Source: Ahrensia marina
Lineage (GTDB): Bacteria; Pseudomonadota; Alphaproteobacteria; Rhizobiales; Rhizobiaceae
NCBI RefSeq assembly: GCF_001293565.1
Contig: NZ_JXMU01000017.1
Coordinates: forward strand, 32,533-96,532
Direction: 5' to 3'
Length of the DNA stretch: 64,000 nucleotides
Part shown: piece after piece, positions 27,400 through 38,215 of the stretch
Layout: each line of letters starts with the position of its first letter
Position numbering within the stretch: position 1 is the stretch's first letter
Translations under genes and position numbers: made by a program
The notes under the pieces: model-generated
What the model saw: the letters and a program-made list of their open reading frames with translations, nothing else
What the model was told of the DNA's origin: nothing
Database searches by the model: none

Positions 27400-28641
27400 T
27401 TACAGATCAAGCACCAGACGTTCAGGGTCTTCTAGGCTTTCCTTGACACGCACAAGGAATGTCACCGCTTCCTTGCCGTCCACGATCCGGTGGTCATAGG
27501 AAAGCGCCAGATACATCATCGGGCGGATAACAACTTCACCGTTGATAGCAACAGGACGCTCCTGAATTTTGTGCATACCCAGAATACCGGACTGCGGTGC
27601 GTTCAGGATCGGCGATGACATCAGCGAGCCGTAAACGCCGCCGTTTGAAATCGTGAAAGTACCACCTTGCATGTCGCCCATGCCAAGCTGCCCGTCGCGT
27701 GCCGCTTTACCAAGGCGTCCGATTTCCTTTTCAACATCGGCAATACCCATCTGGTCGGCATCACGCACAACCGGCACCACAAGACCTTTTTCCGTACCCA
27801 CGGCAACGCCGATGTGACAGAAATGCTTGTAGATAATGTCCGTGCCGTCAATCTCGGCATTCACTGCCGGAATTTCCTGCAATGCGTGGCAAACTGCTTT
27901 TGTAAAGAAGCCCATGAAGCCAAGCTTCACACCGTGTTTTTTCTCAAACAGGTCTTTGTACTTCTTGCGCATCTCCATAACGGCAGTCATGTCGACTTCA
28001 TTGTAAGTCGTCAGCATTGCTGCGCTGTTTTGCGCGTCCTTCAAGCGCTTGGCAATTGTCTGGCGCAAACGTGTCATTTTCACACGCTCTTCACGCGAGG
28101 CATCATCACCGGAATCTGCACGGGGTGCCTTTGGCGCAGGTGCCGATGTTTCCGGCGCACGGTTCAACGCTTCAAGCACATCGCCTTTGAGCACCTGACC
28201 GCGCTTGCCCGATCCTTCAACGTCATCTTTGGACAGGTCATTTTCGTTCATCAGCTTGGCAGCGGAAGGCGCCGCCGGCATATCACCGGATTTGGCTTCC
28301 TTCATCGATTCAGTCTCGGTCTCTGAGCCTGATTTTGCAGGTTCCGCCTTTGCAGCCGCTTCTTCTTTCTTGTCGTCTTTTGGCGCATCAGCCGCCTTGC
28401 CGTCACCGGCTTCCATCATGCCAAGCAGGGCATCCACTTCAACAGTGTCGCCTTCCTGAGCGGTGATTTCAGTCAATGATCCCGCAGACGGTGCAGGCAC
28501 TTCAAGTGTCACCTTGTCGGTTTCAAGTTCAACCAGTGTCTCGCCATCGCTGAACGCTTCACCGACCTTTTTGAACCATTTGCCAATTGTCGCTTCGGTA
28601 ACAGATTCACCGAGGGTTGGTACGCGAATTTCTGTGGCCAT
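27400..28641 (-). CDS. sucB: 2-oxoglutarate dehydrogenase E2, dihydrolipoyl succinyltransferase
   Basis: 413 aa. One lipoyl domain ([12 protein letters not shown], lysine near residue 43), an Ala/Lys/Glu-rich linker, the E3-binding domain ([29 protein letters not shown]) and the catalytic domain ending in [15 protein letters not shown] with the HxxxDG motif. It transfers succinyl to CoA in the complex core. It follows sucA after a 37-base gap. Confidence 0.97.
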   Translation of the reverse strand: MATEIRVPTLGESVTEATIGKWFKKVGEAFSDGETLVELETDKVTLEVPAPSAGSLTEITAQEGDTVEVDALLGMMEAGDGKAADAPKDDKKEEAAAKAEPAKSGSETETESMKEAKSGDMPAAPSAAKLMNENDLSKDDVEGSGKRGQVLKGDVLEALNRAPETSAPAPKAPRADSGDDASREERVKMTRLRQTIAKRLKDAQNSAAMLTTYNEVDMTAVMEMRKKYKDLFEKKHGVKLGFMGFFTKAVCHALQEIPAVNAEIDGTDIIYKHFCHIGVAVGTEKGLVVPVVRDADQMGIADVEKEIGRLGKAARDGQLGMGDMQGGTFTISNGGVYGSLMSSPILNAPQSGILGMHKIQERPVAINGEVVIRPMMYLALSYDHRIVDGKEAVTFLVRVKESLEDPERLVLDL

Positions 28642-28678
28642 TATTCTATCTCTCTTAAATTAAAATAAGTTGGTCAGC

Positions 28679-31669
28679 TTACTCAGACAAAGCATCATCA
28701 AGGAAAGCCGCAAGTTGCGCTTTATGCGTGGACATCAAGCCGGTTGCCGTGGAGGCCGATGCGGCACGCCCCGTGTAGCGGATACGCTGGTGCTTGGCAT
28801 TGATATGCGCCAGCACCCATTCCAGATACGGGTCAATGAACGACCATGCGCCCATATTCTTCGGTTCTTCCTGACACCAGACCATTTCTGCGTTTTTAAA
28901 GCGTGACAATTCATTGATCAGCGCTTTGGCAGGGAACGGGTAAAGCTGCTCGATGCGTAGCAAATACACATCATTGATGCCGCGCGCTGTACGCTCTTCC
29001 TCAAGATCGTAATAAACCTTGCCCGAACAAAGAACGACACGGCGTATCTTGCTGTCGGTGACCAGCTTGATCTCATGGTCCTTGCGGTATTCCGCATCAT
29101 CCCAAAGCAAGCGGTGGAACGCGCTTTCACCGGACATTTCCGCCAGCGTCGACGTTGCCTTTTTATGACGCAGCAATGATTTCGGCGTCATCAAAATCAG
29201 CGGCTTGCGGAAATTACGCTTCATCTGGCGGCGCAGAATATGGAAATAGTTTGCCGGTGTCGTACAGTTCGCCACCTGCATATTGTCTTCCGCACACATT
29301 TGCAGAAAACGCTCCAGACGCGCCGATGAATGCTCCGGTCCCTGACCTTCATAGCCATGCGGCAACAGGCAAACGAGACCGCACATACGCAGCCATTTGC
29401 GCTCGCCCGAAGAGATGAACTGGTCAAAGACCACCTGCGCACCATTGGCAAAATCACCGAACTGCGCTTCCCACAATGTCAGACCGTTCGGCTCTGCCAG
29501 AGCATAGCCATATTCGAAACCAAGCACGGCTTCCTCGGAAAGCATGGAGTTGATGACTTCATAGCGCGCCTGTCCGGCTTTGATATTGTTCAAAGGCGTG
29601 TAGCGGGTTTCATTTTCCTGATCGTAAAGCACCGAATGGCGCTGCGAGAATGTACCGCGCTCGCAATCCTGACCGGAAAGGCGCACGCCATAGCCTTCAA
29701 GCGCAAGCGATCCGAAGGCCAGCGCTTCGCCCATGGCCCAGTCGATACCTTCGCCGGTATCAACCATTTTCGCGCGGTTATCCATGAAGCGCTGAATGGT
29801 TCTGTGGACCTTCAGATCATCGGGAACCACAGAGAGCTTTTTGCCGATCTCTTTAAGCGTTTTCATCGCCACGGCAGTCTTGCCGACGCGGCGCTCATCT
29901 TCATTGTTAGCACGTGCCAAACCGGACCATGCCCCGTCCAGCCAGTCCGCCTTGTTCGGTTTGTACTCGTCGCCCGCCTGAAACTCCTGTTCCAAATGCT
30001 CGCGCCATTCGGTTTTAAGCTTGTCGACGCCATCTTTTGACAGAACGCCGTCAGCGGCCAGCTTTTCAGAGTATAGCGAAACCGTTGTCTCGTGACTGCG
30101 GATGTTCTTGTACATCAACGGCTGCGTGAACGAAGGCTCGTCACCTTCATTGTGGCCAAAGCGGCGGTAACAGAACATGTCGATCACCACCGGCTTATGG
30201 AACTTCATGCGGAATTCGATCGCAATCTTGGCCGCATAAACCACCGCTTCGGGATCATCGCCGTTCACATGGAAAATCGGCGCTTCGATCATCTTTGCGA
30301 CATCGGACGGATAAGGCGACGAACGCGAGAAATACGGGTTCGTTGTAAAGCCGATCTGGTTGTTGACGATGAAATGGATTGTACCGGCAACACGGTGACC
30401 GCGCAGCGCCGACAGACCAAGACATTCAGGCACAACACCCTGTCCGGCAAAAGCCGCATCACCATGCAGCAGCAATGGCAGAACTTTTACACGTTCAACA
30501 AGCGGTACGATTTCAGCACGGTGCGAACCGCCCGCCAACTGGTCCTGCTTGGCACGGGCTTTGCCCATCACCACAGGGTTGACGATTTCAAGGTGCGACG
30601 GGTTGGCGGTCAGCGACAAATGAACGGTATTGCCGTCAAATTCGCGGTCCGACGAAGCGCCGAGGTGATATTTCACATCACCTGAACCTTCCACATCATC
30701 GGTCATGAACGAGCCGCCCTTGAACTCGTTAAACAGCGCGCGGTGCGGTTTGCCCATCACTTGTGTCAGCACATTGAGACGGCCGCGGTGCGGCATACCC
30801 AGAACAATGTCCTGAAGCCCAAGCTGGCCGCCGCGCTTGATGATCTGCTCCAGTGCAGGAATCAGCGATTCACCGCCATCAAGGCCGAAACGTTTTGTGC
30901 CCTTGTAACGCACATCCAGAAACTGTTCGAAGCCTTCGGCCTCGACCAATTTTTGCATAATCGCCTTTTTGCCTTCATCGGTAAAATGAGCGCCCTTGTC
31001 CGGTCCTTCGATGCGCTCCTGCAACCAGAGCTTTTCTTCAGGATTGGACATATGCATGAACTCGACACCCATAGTGCCGCAGTAAGTGCGCTTACAAATA
31101 TCGACGATCTCGCGCACGGTCGCATATTCAAGCCCGAGCACATTGTCGATGAAGATTTTGCGGTCGTAGTCTTCTTCTTTGAAGCCGTAAGACGCCGGAT
31201 GCAACTCCTGATAATCTTCACGTGTACCGGCAATACCCAGCGGGTCGAGATTGGCGTGCAAATGCCCGCGCATCCGGTATGCACGGATCATCATGATCGC
31301 GCGTACAGAATCGCGTGTCGCGCGCAAAACATCTGTGTCGGACAATTTGCCCGGAGCCACTGCCGCCTTGTCTTTAATTTTCTTTTCTATCTGCGCTTCA
31401 ACCGCACTCCAATTGCCATCAAGCGCGGAGGTCAGTTCACCATTGGGGTCAACCGGCCAGTTATCGCGCTCCCATGATGCGCCCTGCGCGTTTTTGCGGA
31501 TATCTTCCGGCGCATCCTTCAAATCCTTGAAGAACTCCTGCCAGTCATCGGAAACCGATGACGGATTGTCCTGATATTGCGCGTAAAGCTCTTCAATATA
31601 GTGGGCATTCCCACCATACAAAAATGAGGTCAGCGCCATTATGTCGTTTTGATTATCGGTGCGTGCCAT
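28679..31669 (-). CDS. sucA: 2-oxoglutarate dehydrogenase E1
   Basis: 996 aa, family length. N-terminal FLYGGNAHYIEELYAQYQDNPSSVSDDWQEFF is the E1o docking region, GMPHRGRLNVL and the thiamine-diphosphate site HVNGDDPEAVVYAAKIAIEFR with FCYRRFGHNEGDEPSFTQP follow, and the transketolase-like part has GYEGQGPEHSSAR. It decarboxylates 2-oxoglutarate and loads lipoyl-E2. A separate hairpin lies in the 110-base gap after sucD. Confidence 0.98.
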   Translation of the reverse strand: MARTDNQNDIMALTSFLYGGNAHYIEELYAQYQDNPSSVSDDWQEFFKDLKDAPEDIRKNAQGASWERDNWPVDPNGELTSALDGNWSAVEAQIEKKIKDKAAVAPGKLSDTDVLRATRDSVRAIMMIRAYRMRGHLHANLDPLGIAGTREDYQELHPASYGFKEEDYDRKIFIDNVLGLEYATVREIVDICKRTYCGTMGVEFMHMSNPEEKLWLQERIEGPDKGAHFTDEGKKAIMQKLVEAEGFEQFLDVRYKGTKRFGLDGGESLIPALEQIIKRGGQLGLQDIVLGMPHRGRLNVLTQVMGKPHRALFNEFKGGSFMTDDVEGSGDVKYHLGASSDREFDGNTVHLSLTANPSHLEIVNPVVMGKARAKQDQLAGGSHRAEIVPLVERVKVLPLLLHGDAAFAGQGVVPECLGLSALRGHRVAGTIHFIVNNQIGFTTNPYFSRSSPYPSDVAKMIEAPIFHVNGDDPEAVVYAAKIAIEFRMKFHKPVVIDMFCYRRFGHNEGDEPSFTQPLMYKNIRSHETTVSLYSEKLAADGVLSKDGVDKLKTEWREHLEQEFQAGDEYKPNKADWLDGAWSGLARANNEDERRVGKTAVAMKTLKEIGKKLSVVPDDLKVHRTIQRFMDNRAKMVDTGEGIDWAMGEALAFGSLALEGYGVRLSGQDCERGTFSQRHSVLYDQENETRYTPLNNIKAGQARYEVINSMLSEEAVLGFEYGYALAEPNGLTLWEAQFGDFANGAQVVFDQFISSGERKWLRMCGLVCLLPHGYEGQGPEHSSARLERFLQMCAEDNMQVANCTTPANYFHILRRQMKRNFRKPLILMTPKSLLRHKKATSTLAEMSGESAFHRLLWDDAEYRKDHEIKLVTDSKIRRVVLCSGKVYYDLEEERTARGINDVYLLRIEQLYPFPAKALINELSRFKNAEMVWCQEEPKNMGAWSFIDPYLEWVLAHINAKHQRIRYTGRAASASTATGLMSTHKAQLAAFLDDALSE

Positions 31670-31729
31670 GTCGATCGCCTTGCTTTCAGGATCATCCGCA
31701 GTTCACAAAAAGGGTTTCCCCTTGGTTTT

Positions 31730-31754
31730 CTTCCCCCGTAAAAATCGGGGGAAG
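31730..31754 (-). promoter_or_regulatory. Intra-operon stem-loop between sucD and sucA
   Basis: CTTCCCCCG (31730-31738) and CGGGGGAAG (31746-31754) form a perfect nine-pair stem with a seven-base loop. No T run follows on the minus strand, so processing, stability or partial attenuation is likelier than full termination. Confidence 0.6.
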
Positions 31755-31779
31755 CGATATTGATTGGCTGCCAGCCAAC

Positions 31780-32700
31780 TTAGCCCTTCAAAACAGCCAC
31801 GAGTGTTTCGCCAAGCTTTGCCGGTGATGGTGAAACGCGGATACCCGCATCTTCCATCGCCTTGATTTTGTCTTCCGCGCCGCCTTTACCGCCGGAAATC
31901 ACCGCGCCGGCATGACCCATCGTGCGCCCTGGAGGCGCTGTGCGGCCTGCAATAAAGCCGACCATTGGTTTCGAGCGGCCTTTTGCGGCCTGTTCTTTGA
32001 GCCATTCGCAGGCATCTTCTTCCGCAGAACCGCCGATTTCACCAATCATGATGATGGATTCTGTTTCAGGATCATCGAGGAACAGATCGAGCATGTCGAT
32101 AAATTCAGAACCCTTGACCGGATCGCCGCCAATACCGACCGCCGATGACTGGCCAAGACCTTCATTGGTTGTCTGGAACACTGCTTCATAAGTCAGCGTG
32201 CCTGAACGGCTCAAAATACCAACAGAACCCTTTTTGAAGATGTTGCCCGGCATAATGCCGATTTTACATTCATCCGGTGTCATAACACCCGGGCAGTTCG
32301 GACCAACAAGACGTGATTTCGATTTATCGAGCTTGGCTTTAACCTCAACCATATCCATCACTGGAATACCTTCGGTGATACAGATAATCAGCGGGATTTT
32401 GGCTTCAATCGCTTCGATGATTGCAGCGCCCGCGCCTGCCGGTGGAACGTAAATCACAGAGGCATTGGCTTTGGTTGCCTTTTTGGCTTCCGCAACGCTG
32501 GCAAAAATCGGCAATTCGGTACCGGCAGCTTCACCCGCGCCTTCGCCCGCTGTCCAGGTTTCACCACCTTTTTTCGGGTGAATACCGGCAACCATTTTTG
32601 TGCCAAAATAGGCAAGAGCCTGTTCCGTGTGGAATGTGCCGGTTTTACCGGTTAGTCCCTGGACAAGAATTTTTGTATTTTTGTCTATTAGAATGGACAT
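31780..32700 (-). CDS. sucD: Succinyl-CoA synthetase alpha subunit
   Basis: 306 aa. CoA-binding Rossmann N-terminus ([24 protein letters not shown] region), [20 protein letters not shown], and the phosphorylated histidine in [16 protein letters not shown]. With SucC it couples succinyl-CoA cleavage to nucleotide phosphorylation. Its start overlaps the stop of the 67-aa membrane gene by one base, so the three genes sucC-orf67-sucD are coupled. Confidence 0.97.
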   Translation of the reverse strand: MSILIDKNTKILVQGLTGKTGTFHTEQALAYFGTKMVAGIHPKKGGETWTAGEGAGEAAGTELPIFASVAEAKKATKANASVIYVPPAGAGAAIIEAIEAKIPLIICITEGIPVMDMVEVKAKLDKSKSRLVGPNCPGVMTPDECKIGIMPGNIFKKGSVGILSRSGTLTYEAVFQTTNEGLGQSSAVGIGGDPVKGSEFIDMLDLFLDDPETESIIMIGEIGGSAEEDACEWLKEQAAKGRSKPMVGFIAGRTAPPGRTMGHAGAVISGGKGGAEDKIKAMEDAGIRVSPSPAKLGETLVAVLKG

Positions 32701-32903
32701 TAGTTTCGGTCCTTTAAGAGCTGTTTGATCTCACGAAGCTCGGCAATCATTTCGCGGTTCGTATCCGCTATTTCTTGGTTCACCGTGTTCACTTCATGAA
32801 CATGTTTTTGATAATGACGGTTCGTCGCACGCATAACGAAGAACAGCCCTGCGAACAGAACAATAAAAGGAAGTATTGATCCGATCAGAGGGCCAGTTTC
32901 CAT
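32700..32903 (-). CDS. 67-aa membrane/coiled-coil protein embedded between sucC and sucD
   Basis: The start lies four bases after the sucC stop, with AAAGG in the end of sucC as SD, and the stop overlaps the sucD ATG. Residues 8-24 form one membrane helix ([18 protein letters not shown]). The rest is a charged amphipathic helix ([29 protein letters not shown]) with heptad spacing. I do not know its function. Its exact fit between two subunits of one enzyme argues for real expression at matching levels. Confidence 0.75.
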   Translation of the reverse strand: METGPLIGSILPFIVLFAGLFFVMRATNRHYQKHVHEVNTVNQEIADTNREMIAELREIKQLLKDRN

Positions 32904-32907
32904 CAGC

Positions 32908-34101
32908 TTAGCCTTTGATCGCTTTCACGATTTTCTGAGCCGCATCATCAAGATCATCGGCCGCGATCACATCAACATCTGAATCATTGATGATCTGCTT
33001 GCCTTTCTCGACATTGGTGCCCTCAAGGCGCACGACCAGCGGCACTTTAAGACCGACATCTTTAACCGCCTTCACAACACCTTCGGCAATCACATCACAC
33101 TTCATGATGCCGCCGAAAATATTGACCAGAATGCCTTTGACCTTCGGGTCGGCTGTGATGATTTTAAACGCTGCGGTCACTTTTTCAGTTGTCGCGCCGC
33201 CGCCCACATCGAGGAAGTTAGCCGGCTCTTCACCATATTGTTTGATGATGTCCATGGTTGCCATCGCCAGACCGGCACCATTGACCATGCAGCCGATATT
33301 GCCGTCGAGCGCAACATAGGCAAGATCGTGTTTGGAGGCTTCGATCTCTTTTTCGTCTTCTTCGCTCAAATCACGCAAAGCCATAATGTCGTCATGGCGG
33401 AACAATGCGTTGCCATCAAAAGAAACCTTCGCGTCAAGAACACGCAAACGGCCGTCTTTCATGACGATCAGCGGGTTTACTTCCAGAAGCGACATATCTT
33501 TCTCGGTGAACGCTTTATAAAGGATCGGGAAAAGCTCCATGCCGTCCTTGGCCGCATCCTTTGTCAGCTTCAATGCGCGGTTAAGCTTGCGCGAATCGGC
33601 ATCGGTCATGCCTTTGATCGGGTCGATCGGCAGTGTGAAGATTTTCTCAGGTGTTTCTTCCGCAACCGCTTCAATGTCCATGCCGCCTTCTGTGGAAACC
33701 ACAAAGGCAGGGCGGCCGACCGTGCGGTCGATCAGGATGGAAAGATAAAGCTCGCGGTCAATATCCGCGCCGTCTTCAATGTAAAGACGGTTGACCTGCT
33801 TGCCTTCAGGACCGGTCTGTTTTGTGACCAGCGTATTGCCGAGCATTTCCTTGACGTTTTGTACGACTTCTTCAACCGAACGCGCAAGACGCACACCGCC
33901 CGCAGCATCATCGCCAAGCTCTTTGAACTTGCCTTTACCGCGGCCACCGGCATGAATTTGACTTTTAACCACATAGAGCGGTCCGGGCATTTTCTTTGCC
34001 CATTCTTCAGCCTGCTCGGCAGAGTAGATGGCGACACCACCGGCAATCGGTGCGCCGTATGAGTGCAGAAGGCGCTTTGCCTGATATTCGTGAATGTTCA
34101 T
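32908..34101 (-). CDS. sucC: Succinyl-CoA synthetase beta subunit
   Basis: 397 aa ATP-grasp subunit. [18 protein letters not shown] at the N-terminus, [14 protein letters not shown] in the nucleotide site, LEVNPL with the metal-binding acidic residue, [11 protein letters not shown] and the C-terminal [13 protein letters not shown] that meets the alpha subunit. It follows mdh after 64 bases that contain the mdh terminator. Confidence 0.97.
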   Translation of the reverse strand: MNIHEYQAKRLLHSYGAPIAGGVAIYSAEQAEEWAKKMPGPLYVVKSQIHAGGRGKGKFKELGDDAAGGVRLARSVEEVVQNVKEMLGNTLVTKQTGPEGKQVNRLYIEDGADIDRELYLSILIDRTVGRPAFVVSTEGGMDIEAVAEETPEKIFTLPIDPIKGMTDADSRKLNRALKLTKDAAKDGMELFPILYKAFTEKDMSLLEVNPLIVMKDGRLRVLDAKVSFDGNALFRHDDIMALRDLSEEDEKEIEASKHDLAYVALDGNIGCMVNGAGLAMATMDIIKQYGEEPANFLDVGGGATTEKVTAAFKIITADPKVKGILVNIFGGIMKCDVIAEGVVKAVKDVGLKVPLVVRLEGTNVEKGKQIINDSDVDVIAADDLDDAAQKIVKAIKG

Positions 34102-34134
34102 TTTTGAACGTCCTGTCGTTTAAATGAATAAAGA

Positions 34135-34160
34135 AAAAGCGGGCCGCGCGGCCCGCTTTC
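34135..34160 (-). terminator. Palindromic terminator between mdh and sucC
   Basis: AAAGCGGGCCGCGCGGCCCGCTTT is a perfect 24-base palindrome directly after the mdh stop. It is followed by a short T-rich stretch on the minus strand. It may stop or reduce transcription from mdh into sucC. Confidence 0.75.
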
Positions 34161-34165
34161 AAAAC

Positions 34166-35155
<990 letters not shown>

Positions 35156-35290
35156 TTATCAAGGTGCGAAAAAAGGCACTGGCAAAGCAAGGCACTCTCC
35201 CGCAGTTCCAGTGTTGGTGACTCGCATTGAATAAAAAATCAACCGAAAAGTGAGAAATCAGTATTTTCAATCGTTTAGATATTGCGGGAA

Positions 35291-35305
35291 TTACGTAAAC
35301 GTCAA
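35291..35305. promoter_or_regulatory. ACGT-repeat palindrome upstream of mdh
   Basis: TTACGTAAACGTCAA has two ACGT cores separated by two bases within an imperfect dyad. It lies about 165 bases before the mdh start, plausibly at or above the promoter. Similar sequences are bound by MerR-type regulators such as LiuR in proteobacteria. Confidence 0.35.
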
Positions 35306-35346
35306 TCAAAATGACAAATCAAGGCGTCAAATCACCCGCTGGAATG

Positions 35347-35734
35347 TCAAATCGGTTGGATAAGATCCCATAAATTGCCAAAAGGATCGCGAAATACAAC
35401 AACATGGCCGTAGCTCTCATGGCGCGGCTCTTCCGTGAAGGTCACACCAGCCGTTTTCATGGCTTCATAGGTCTCTTTAAAGTCATCTGTTTGAAGAAAA
35501 AAATGACACCCGGCCACCATTTTGATTGCCAACGGCTGCAATCTGCGCCGGACCGTCAGCCTGCGCGATCAGCAGCGCTGTTTGTGCCCCTTTGGGCGCG
35601 ACTTTCACCCAGCGTTTTGTCTCGCTCAATTTTGTGTCTTCAAGCAAATCAAAACCCAGCACACCGACATAAAAATCAATGGCTTGATCATAATCGGGAA
35701 CAGTCAGCGTGACCGCAGCAATAAACGAGCTCAC
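35347..35734 (-). pseudogene. VOC-family (glyoxalase-like) gene with one-base frameshift
   Basis: The start is a GTG at 35734 overlapping the zapE stop (GTGA) with GGAGGG at SD distance. The first frame covers VTLTVPDYDQAIDFYVGVLGFDLLED up to GNQNGGRVSFF; the next frame resumes with LQTDDF, AMKTAGVTF, YGHVVVFRDPFGNLWDLIQP. One extra base in the seven-A run at 35497-35503 (plus strand) explains the break. Repaired, it would be a 128-aa VOC protein. As with the DUF2867 gene this may be error or mutation. Confidence 0.8.
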
Positions 35735-36873
35735 GCGCGTCCCTCCATCCAATTATCCGAACGCATTTCGATCAGCCGCGATGCCGTGCGGTCAAATTCA
35801 AAGCCTTCCGTACCGGATTTTGAACTATAAAGCTCGGTCGGCTCCGCCTCGGCAGACATCACAAGCTTGGTGTGCGTGTCATAGAGCGTGTCAATTAATG
35901 TAATAAAGCGCTTGGCCTCATTGCGCTTGGTGACATCCATAACCGGAACATGATCGATAAACAACGTATGATAGGCCCTTGCGATCGTCATGTAATCGCG
36001 CGCGCCCAGCGGATTGGCGCATAAATCATTAAAGGTGAACCGCGCAGCGCCAAGGCCTGCTTGCGGTACTTTCACTTTCCGGCCCTTCACTTCCAGCGTC
36101 ATGGGACGCGGCTCTGGTCCGGCGATGGACTGCCACAAATCATCCATGCCCGCCTCGGACACAGCGTTGACCGGCGAGAAATAGCGCTCTGACAGCGCAA
36201 GCTTGGACAGTCTGTAATCCTGTTCGGCATCCAGACTTGTCACATCGGTATGGCGTTTCAAGACATCGATAAAAGGCGTAAACAGACTTCGGTTCAAACC
36301 GTTTTTATAAAGTGCGTCCGGCACCACGTTCGAGGTCGCCACCAGCACGACATTCTGCTCGAACAGGGTTGTGAAAAGCCGCGACAGGATCATCGCATCG
36401 GCAATATCGGTCACCGTGAATTCATCGAAACATAGCACTTTGGCTTCTTCAGCAATATCGCGCGCGACCGGCGTAATGGGGTCAGTATCCTTGACCTTGC
36501 CCGCTTTGACCTGCTCGCGATAGATGCCGATGCGATCATGCACATCAGCCATAAAATCATTGAAATGCGCGCGGCGCTTTTTCTTCTCAGGACAGGCTTG
36601 GAAAAAGAAATCCATCAGCATGGTTTTGCCGCGCCCGACAGATCCGTGAATATAAAGCCCGCGCACGACATTTTTCTTCGGCGCTTTTTTGGCAAAGAGC
36701 CAACCGAGCGAAGAGGAAGAAACGGCCAGACGCGCCGCGCCGATGCGGGCGTTCAAATCATCGAGCTTGTCGGCCAAACCATGCTGCGCGGCGTCATCTG
36801 AAATTATGCCATCGGCAACAAACTCATTGTAACGCGCGCGCACCGAATCGCCCGGCAGGATACGTTCAGGCAT
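35731..36873 (-). CDS. zapE: Cell division/AFG1-like ATPase ZapE
   Basis: 380 aa. Walker A in GLYIHGSVGRGKTMLMD near residue 73, Walker B in VLCFDEFTVTDIADAMIL, and the RNGLNRSLFTPFI-like sensor region. AFG1/ZapE proteins are membrane-associated P-loop ATPases; in E. coli ZapE affects Z-ring stability. In Rhizobiales the gene usually sits just upstream of mdh, as here, apart from the small VOC gene. Confidence 0.93.
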   Translation of the reverse strand: MPERILPGDSVRARYNEFVADGIISDDAAQHGLADKLDDLNARIGAARLAVSSSSLGWLFAKKAPKKNVVRGLYIHGSVGRGKTMLMDFFFQACPEKKKRRAHFNDFMADVHDRIGIYREQVKAGKVKDTDPITPVARDIAEEAKVLCFDEFTVTDIADAMILSRLFTTLFEQNVVLVATSNVVPDALYKNGLNRSLFTPFIDVLKRHTDVTSLDAEQDYRLSKLALSERYFSPVNAVSEAGMDDLWQSIAGPEPRPMTLEVKGRKVKVPQAGLGAARFTFNDLCANPLGARDYMTIARAYHTLFIDHVPVMDVTKRNEAKRFITLIDTLYDTHTKLVMSAEAEPTELYSSKSGTEGFEFDRTASRLIEMRSDNWMEGRA

Positions 36874-36945
36874 GGTTCAGCGTCCAATTTAGCGCAAATG
36901 CAGGAAAAATAGGCACCTGTTTCCGCTCCCGATTGCGTCAGAGTG

Positions 36946-37518
36946 TTAGCGTGACAGGCTGATTGCGCTGCCGCCGCTTGTCTGTCCGTTATATTGGGTA
37001 GGGCCGGACTGGAACAGGGTTGCAACCTGATTGCCGTTGGTATCGCTCAAGACAACCTTGTTGCCCGAAACATTCCATGCGGACACGGATGCCGCATCAC
37101 CCGGACAACCGCGTGAAGCAGCGCGGAAACCACCGGTCCATTTGGTCAAAGCCATAAACATCTGGCAGCTGGAGCCGCCGGTAGAAACCTTCCATGCACC
37201 AACCAGCGCTTCTTTGGTCACAGGCGCATTGGTTGAAACATTCTGAATGCTGGACTGGCTGTCTGCGCTGGCTACATCTGTGCCATTTGGATTGGCCTCA
37301 TTTTCAGGGGCTGTCGGAAAATTGCCATTTGGCTGCTGGTTACCCGGCTGCACCGGCGGCGGCAATTGATTGCTTGTCACAGTGCCCGACGGCGCCGGTG
37401 TCAGCGGTGCAGGTTGTGATTGCGTTTGCAAAGCGCCTATGCGCGAACTCTGGCAGCCTGCCAGTGCAACACCTGCAACCAGCAAAACCGTGATCGGCTT
37501 AATGGATGAAATCCCCAT
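36946..37518 (-). CDS. omp19: Omp19-like outer-membrane lipoprotein with protease-inhibitor (Inh) domain
   Basis: 190 aa from the ATG at 37518 (MGISSIK...); the ATG one codon earlier is also possible. The start MGIS, the lipobox VALAGC followed by QSSR, a Pro/Gln-rich linker and the AprI/Inh domain (LVGAWKV, CQMF, RGCPGDAAS, AWNVSGNKVVLSD, GQTSGGSAISLSR) match Brucella Omp19 as I remember it. Omp19 inhibits host proteases in Brucella; in a free-living relative it may protect the envelope. It is unlinked in function to rpsP downstream. Confidence 0.88.
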   Translation of the reverse strand: MGISSIKPITVLLVAGVALAGCQSSRIGALQTQSQPAPLTPAPSGTVTSNQLPPPVQPGNQQPNGNFPTAPENEANPNGTDVASADSQSSIQNVSTNAPVTKEALVGAWKVSTGGSSCQMFMALTKWTGGFRAASRGCPGDAASVSAWNVSGNKVVLSDTNGNQVATLFQSGPTQYNGQTSGGSAISLSR

Positions 37519-37692
37519 CATATAACTCCAAATTGGCAATAAAATTACCTGTCCCGTTTCCACTACATACCGTCATAAAATGGCGAAACAAGGAAATTCG
37601 CAACGAATGTACCCGATTTGACGGCGCGCAGCGCTCATTTGCACTGTTTGTGCGCTTAATGTGCAACGCTTGTGTTAACGAAATGGAAATAA

Positions 37693-37718
37693 AAAAACGG
37701 GGCATCGCTGCCCCGTTC
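37693..37718 (-). terminator. rpsP terminator
   Basis: On the minus strand AACGGGGCA-GCGA-TGCCCCGTT is followed by a run of T residues. It lies about 30 bases after the rpsP stop and closes the ffh-rpsP unit. Confidence 0.85.
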
Positions 37719-37744
37719 TCTTAAAACTCGTTGTAAGCGAAAGC

Positions 37745-38173
37745 TTATTCTTCGCTTGCCGCTTCTTCTTCAGCCGGTGCTGCTGCTTCTTCAGCCGCCG
37801 CAGCTTTTGCCGCTTCTTCAGCTTCTTTTCTATCAAGTTCTTTTTGCTCTTTTTCAGCAATACGTTCCTGAGCAGCTTTACCCGGCTTTGCTTTGTTCGG
37901 GTTGTTGCGGGCTTCGCGTGTTGCAAGACCGGCTTCAGCCATAAAGCGCAAAACGCGATCTGTAGGCACAGCGCCGTTTTCAACCCAGTGCTTAATGCGC
38001 TCTTCGTTCAATTCCACGCGCGGCTTGTCGCCATCTTTCGGCAACATTGGATCCCATTTACCAACACGCTCAATGAAACGGCCGTCGCGCGGTGCACGAA
38101 CGTCGGCAATAACAACATGGTAGTAAGGGCGCTTTTTTGAACCAGCACGCGCAAGACGAATTTTAGTAGCCAT
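37745..38173 (-). CDS. rpsP: Ribosomal protein bS16
   Basis: 142 aa. [38 protein letters not shown] is the classic S16 N-terminus, and YDP-type (WDPMLPKD) and RVLRF segments follow. Residues about 95-142 are a charged Ala/Glu/Lys tail, absent from short bacterial S16 proteins and common in alphaproteobacteria. It lies 42 bases after ffh. Confidence 0.97.
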   Translation of the reverse strand: MATKIRLARAGSKKRPYYHVVIADVRAPRDGRFIERVGKWDPMLPKDGDKPRVELNEERIKHWVENGAVPTDRVLRFMAEAGLATREARNNPNKAKPGKAAQERIAEKEQKELDRKEAEEAAKAAAAEEAAAPAEEEAASEE

Positions 38174-38215
38174 TTAAATTTTCCTTATTTGTATTCTTTA
38201 AAGTTTGATTGTTGG

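Noticed and set aside
30743..31477. 244-aa plus-strand ORF
   Set aside because: Antisense to sucA with no recognisable motif.
33238..34062. 274-aa plus-strand ORF
   Set aside because: Fully antisense to sucC; codon-structure shadow of a highly conserved gene.
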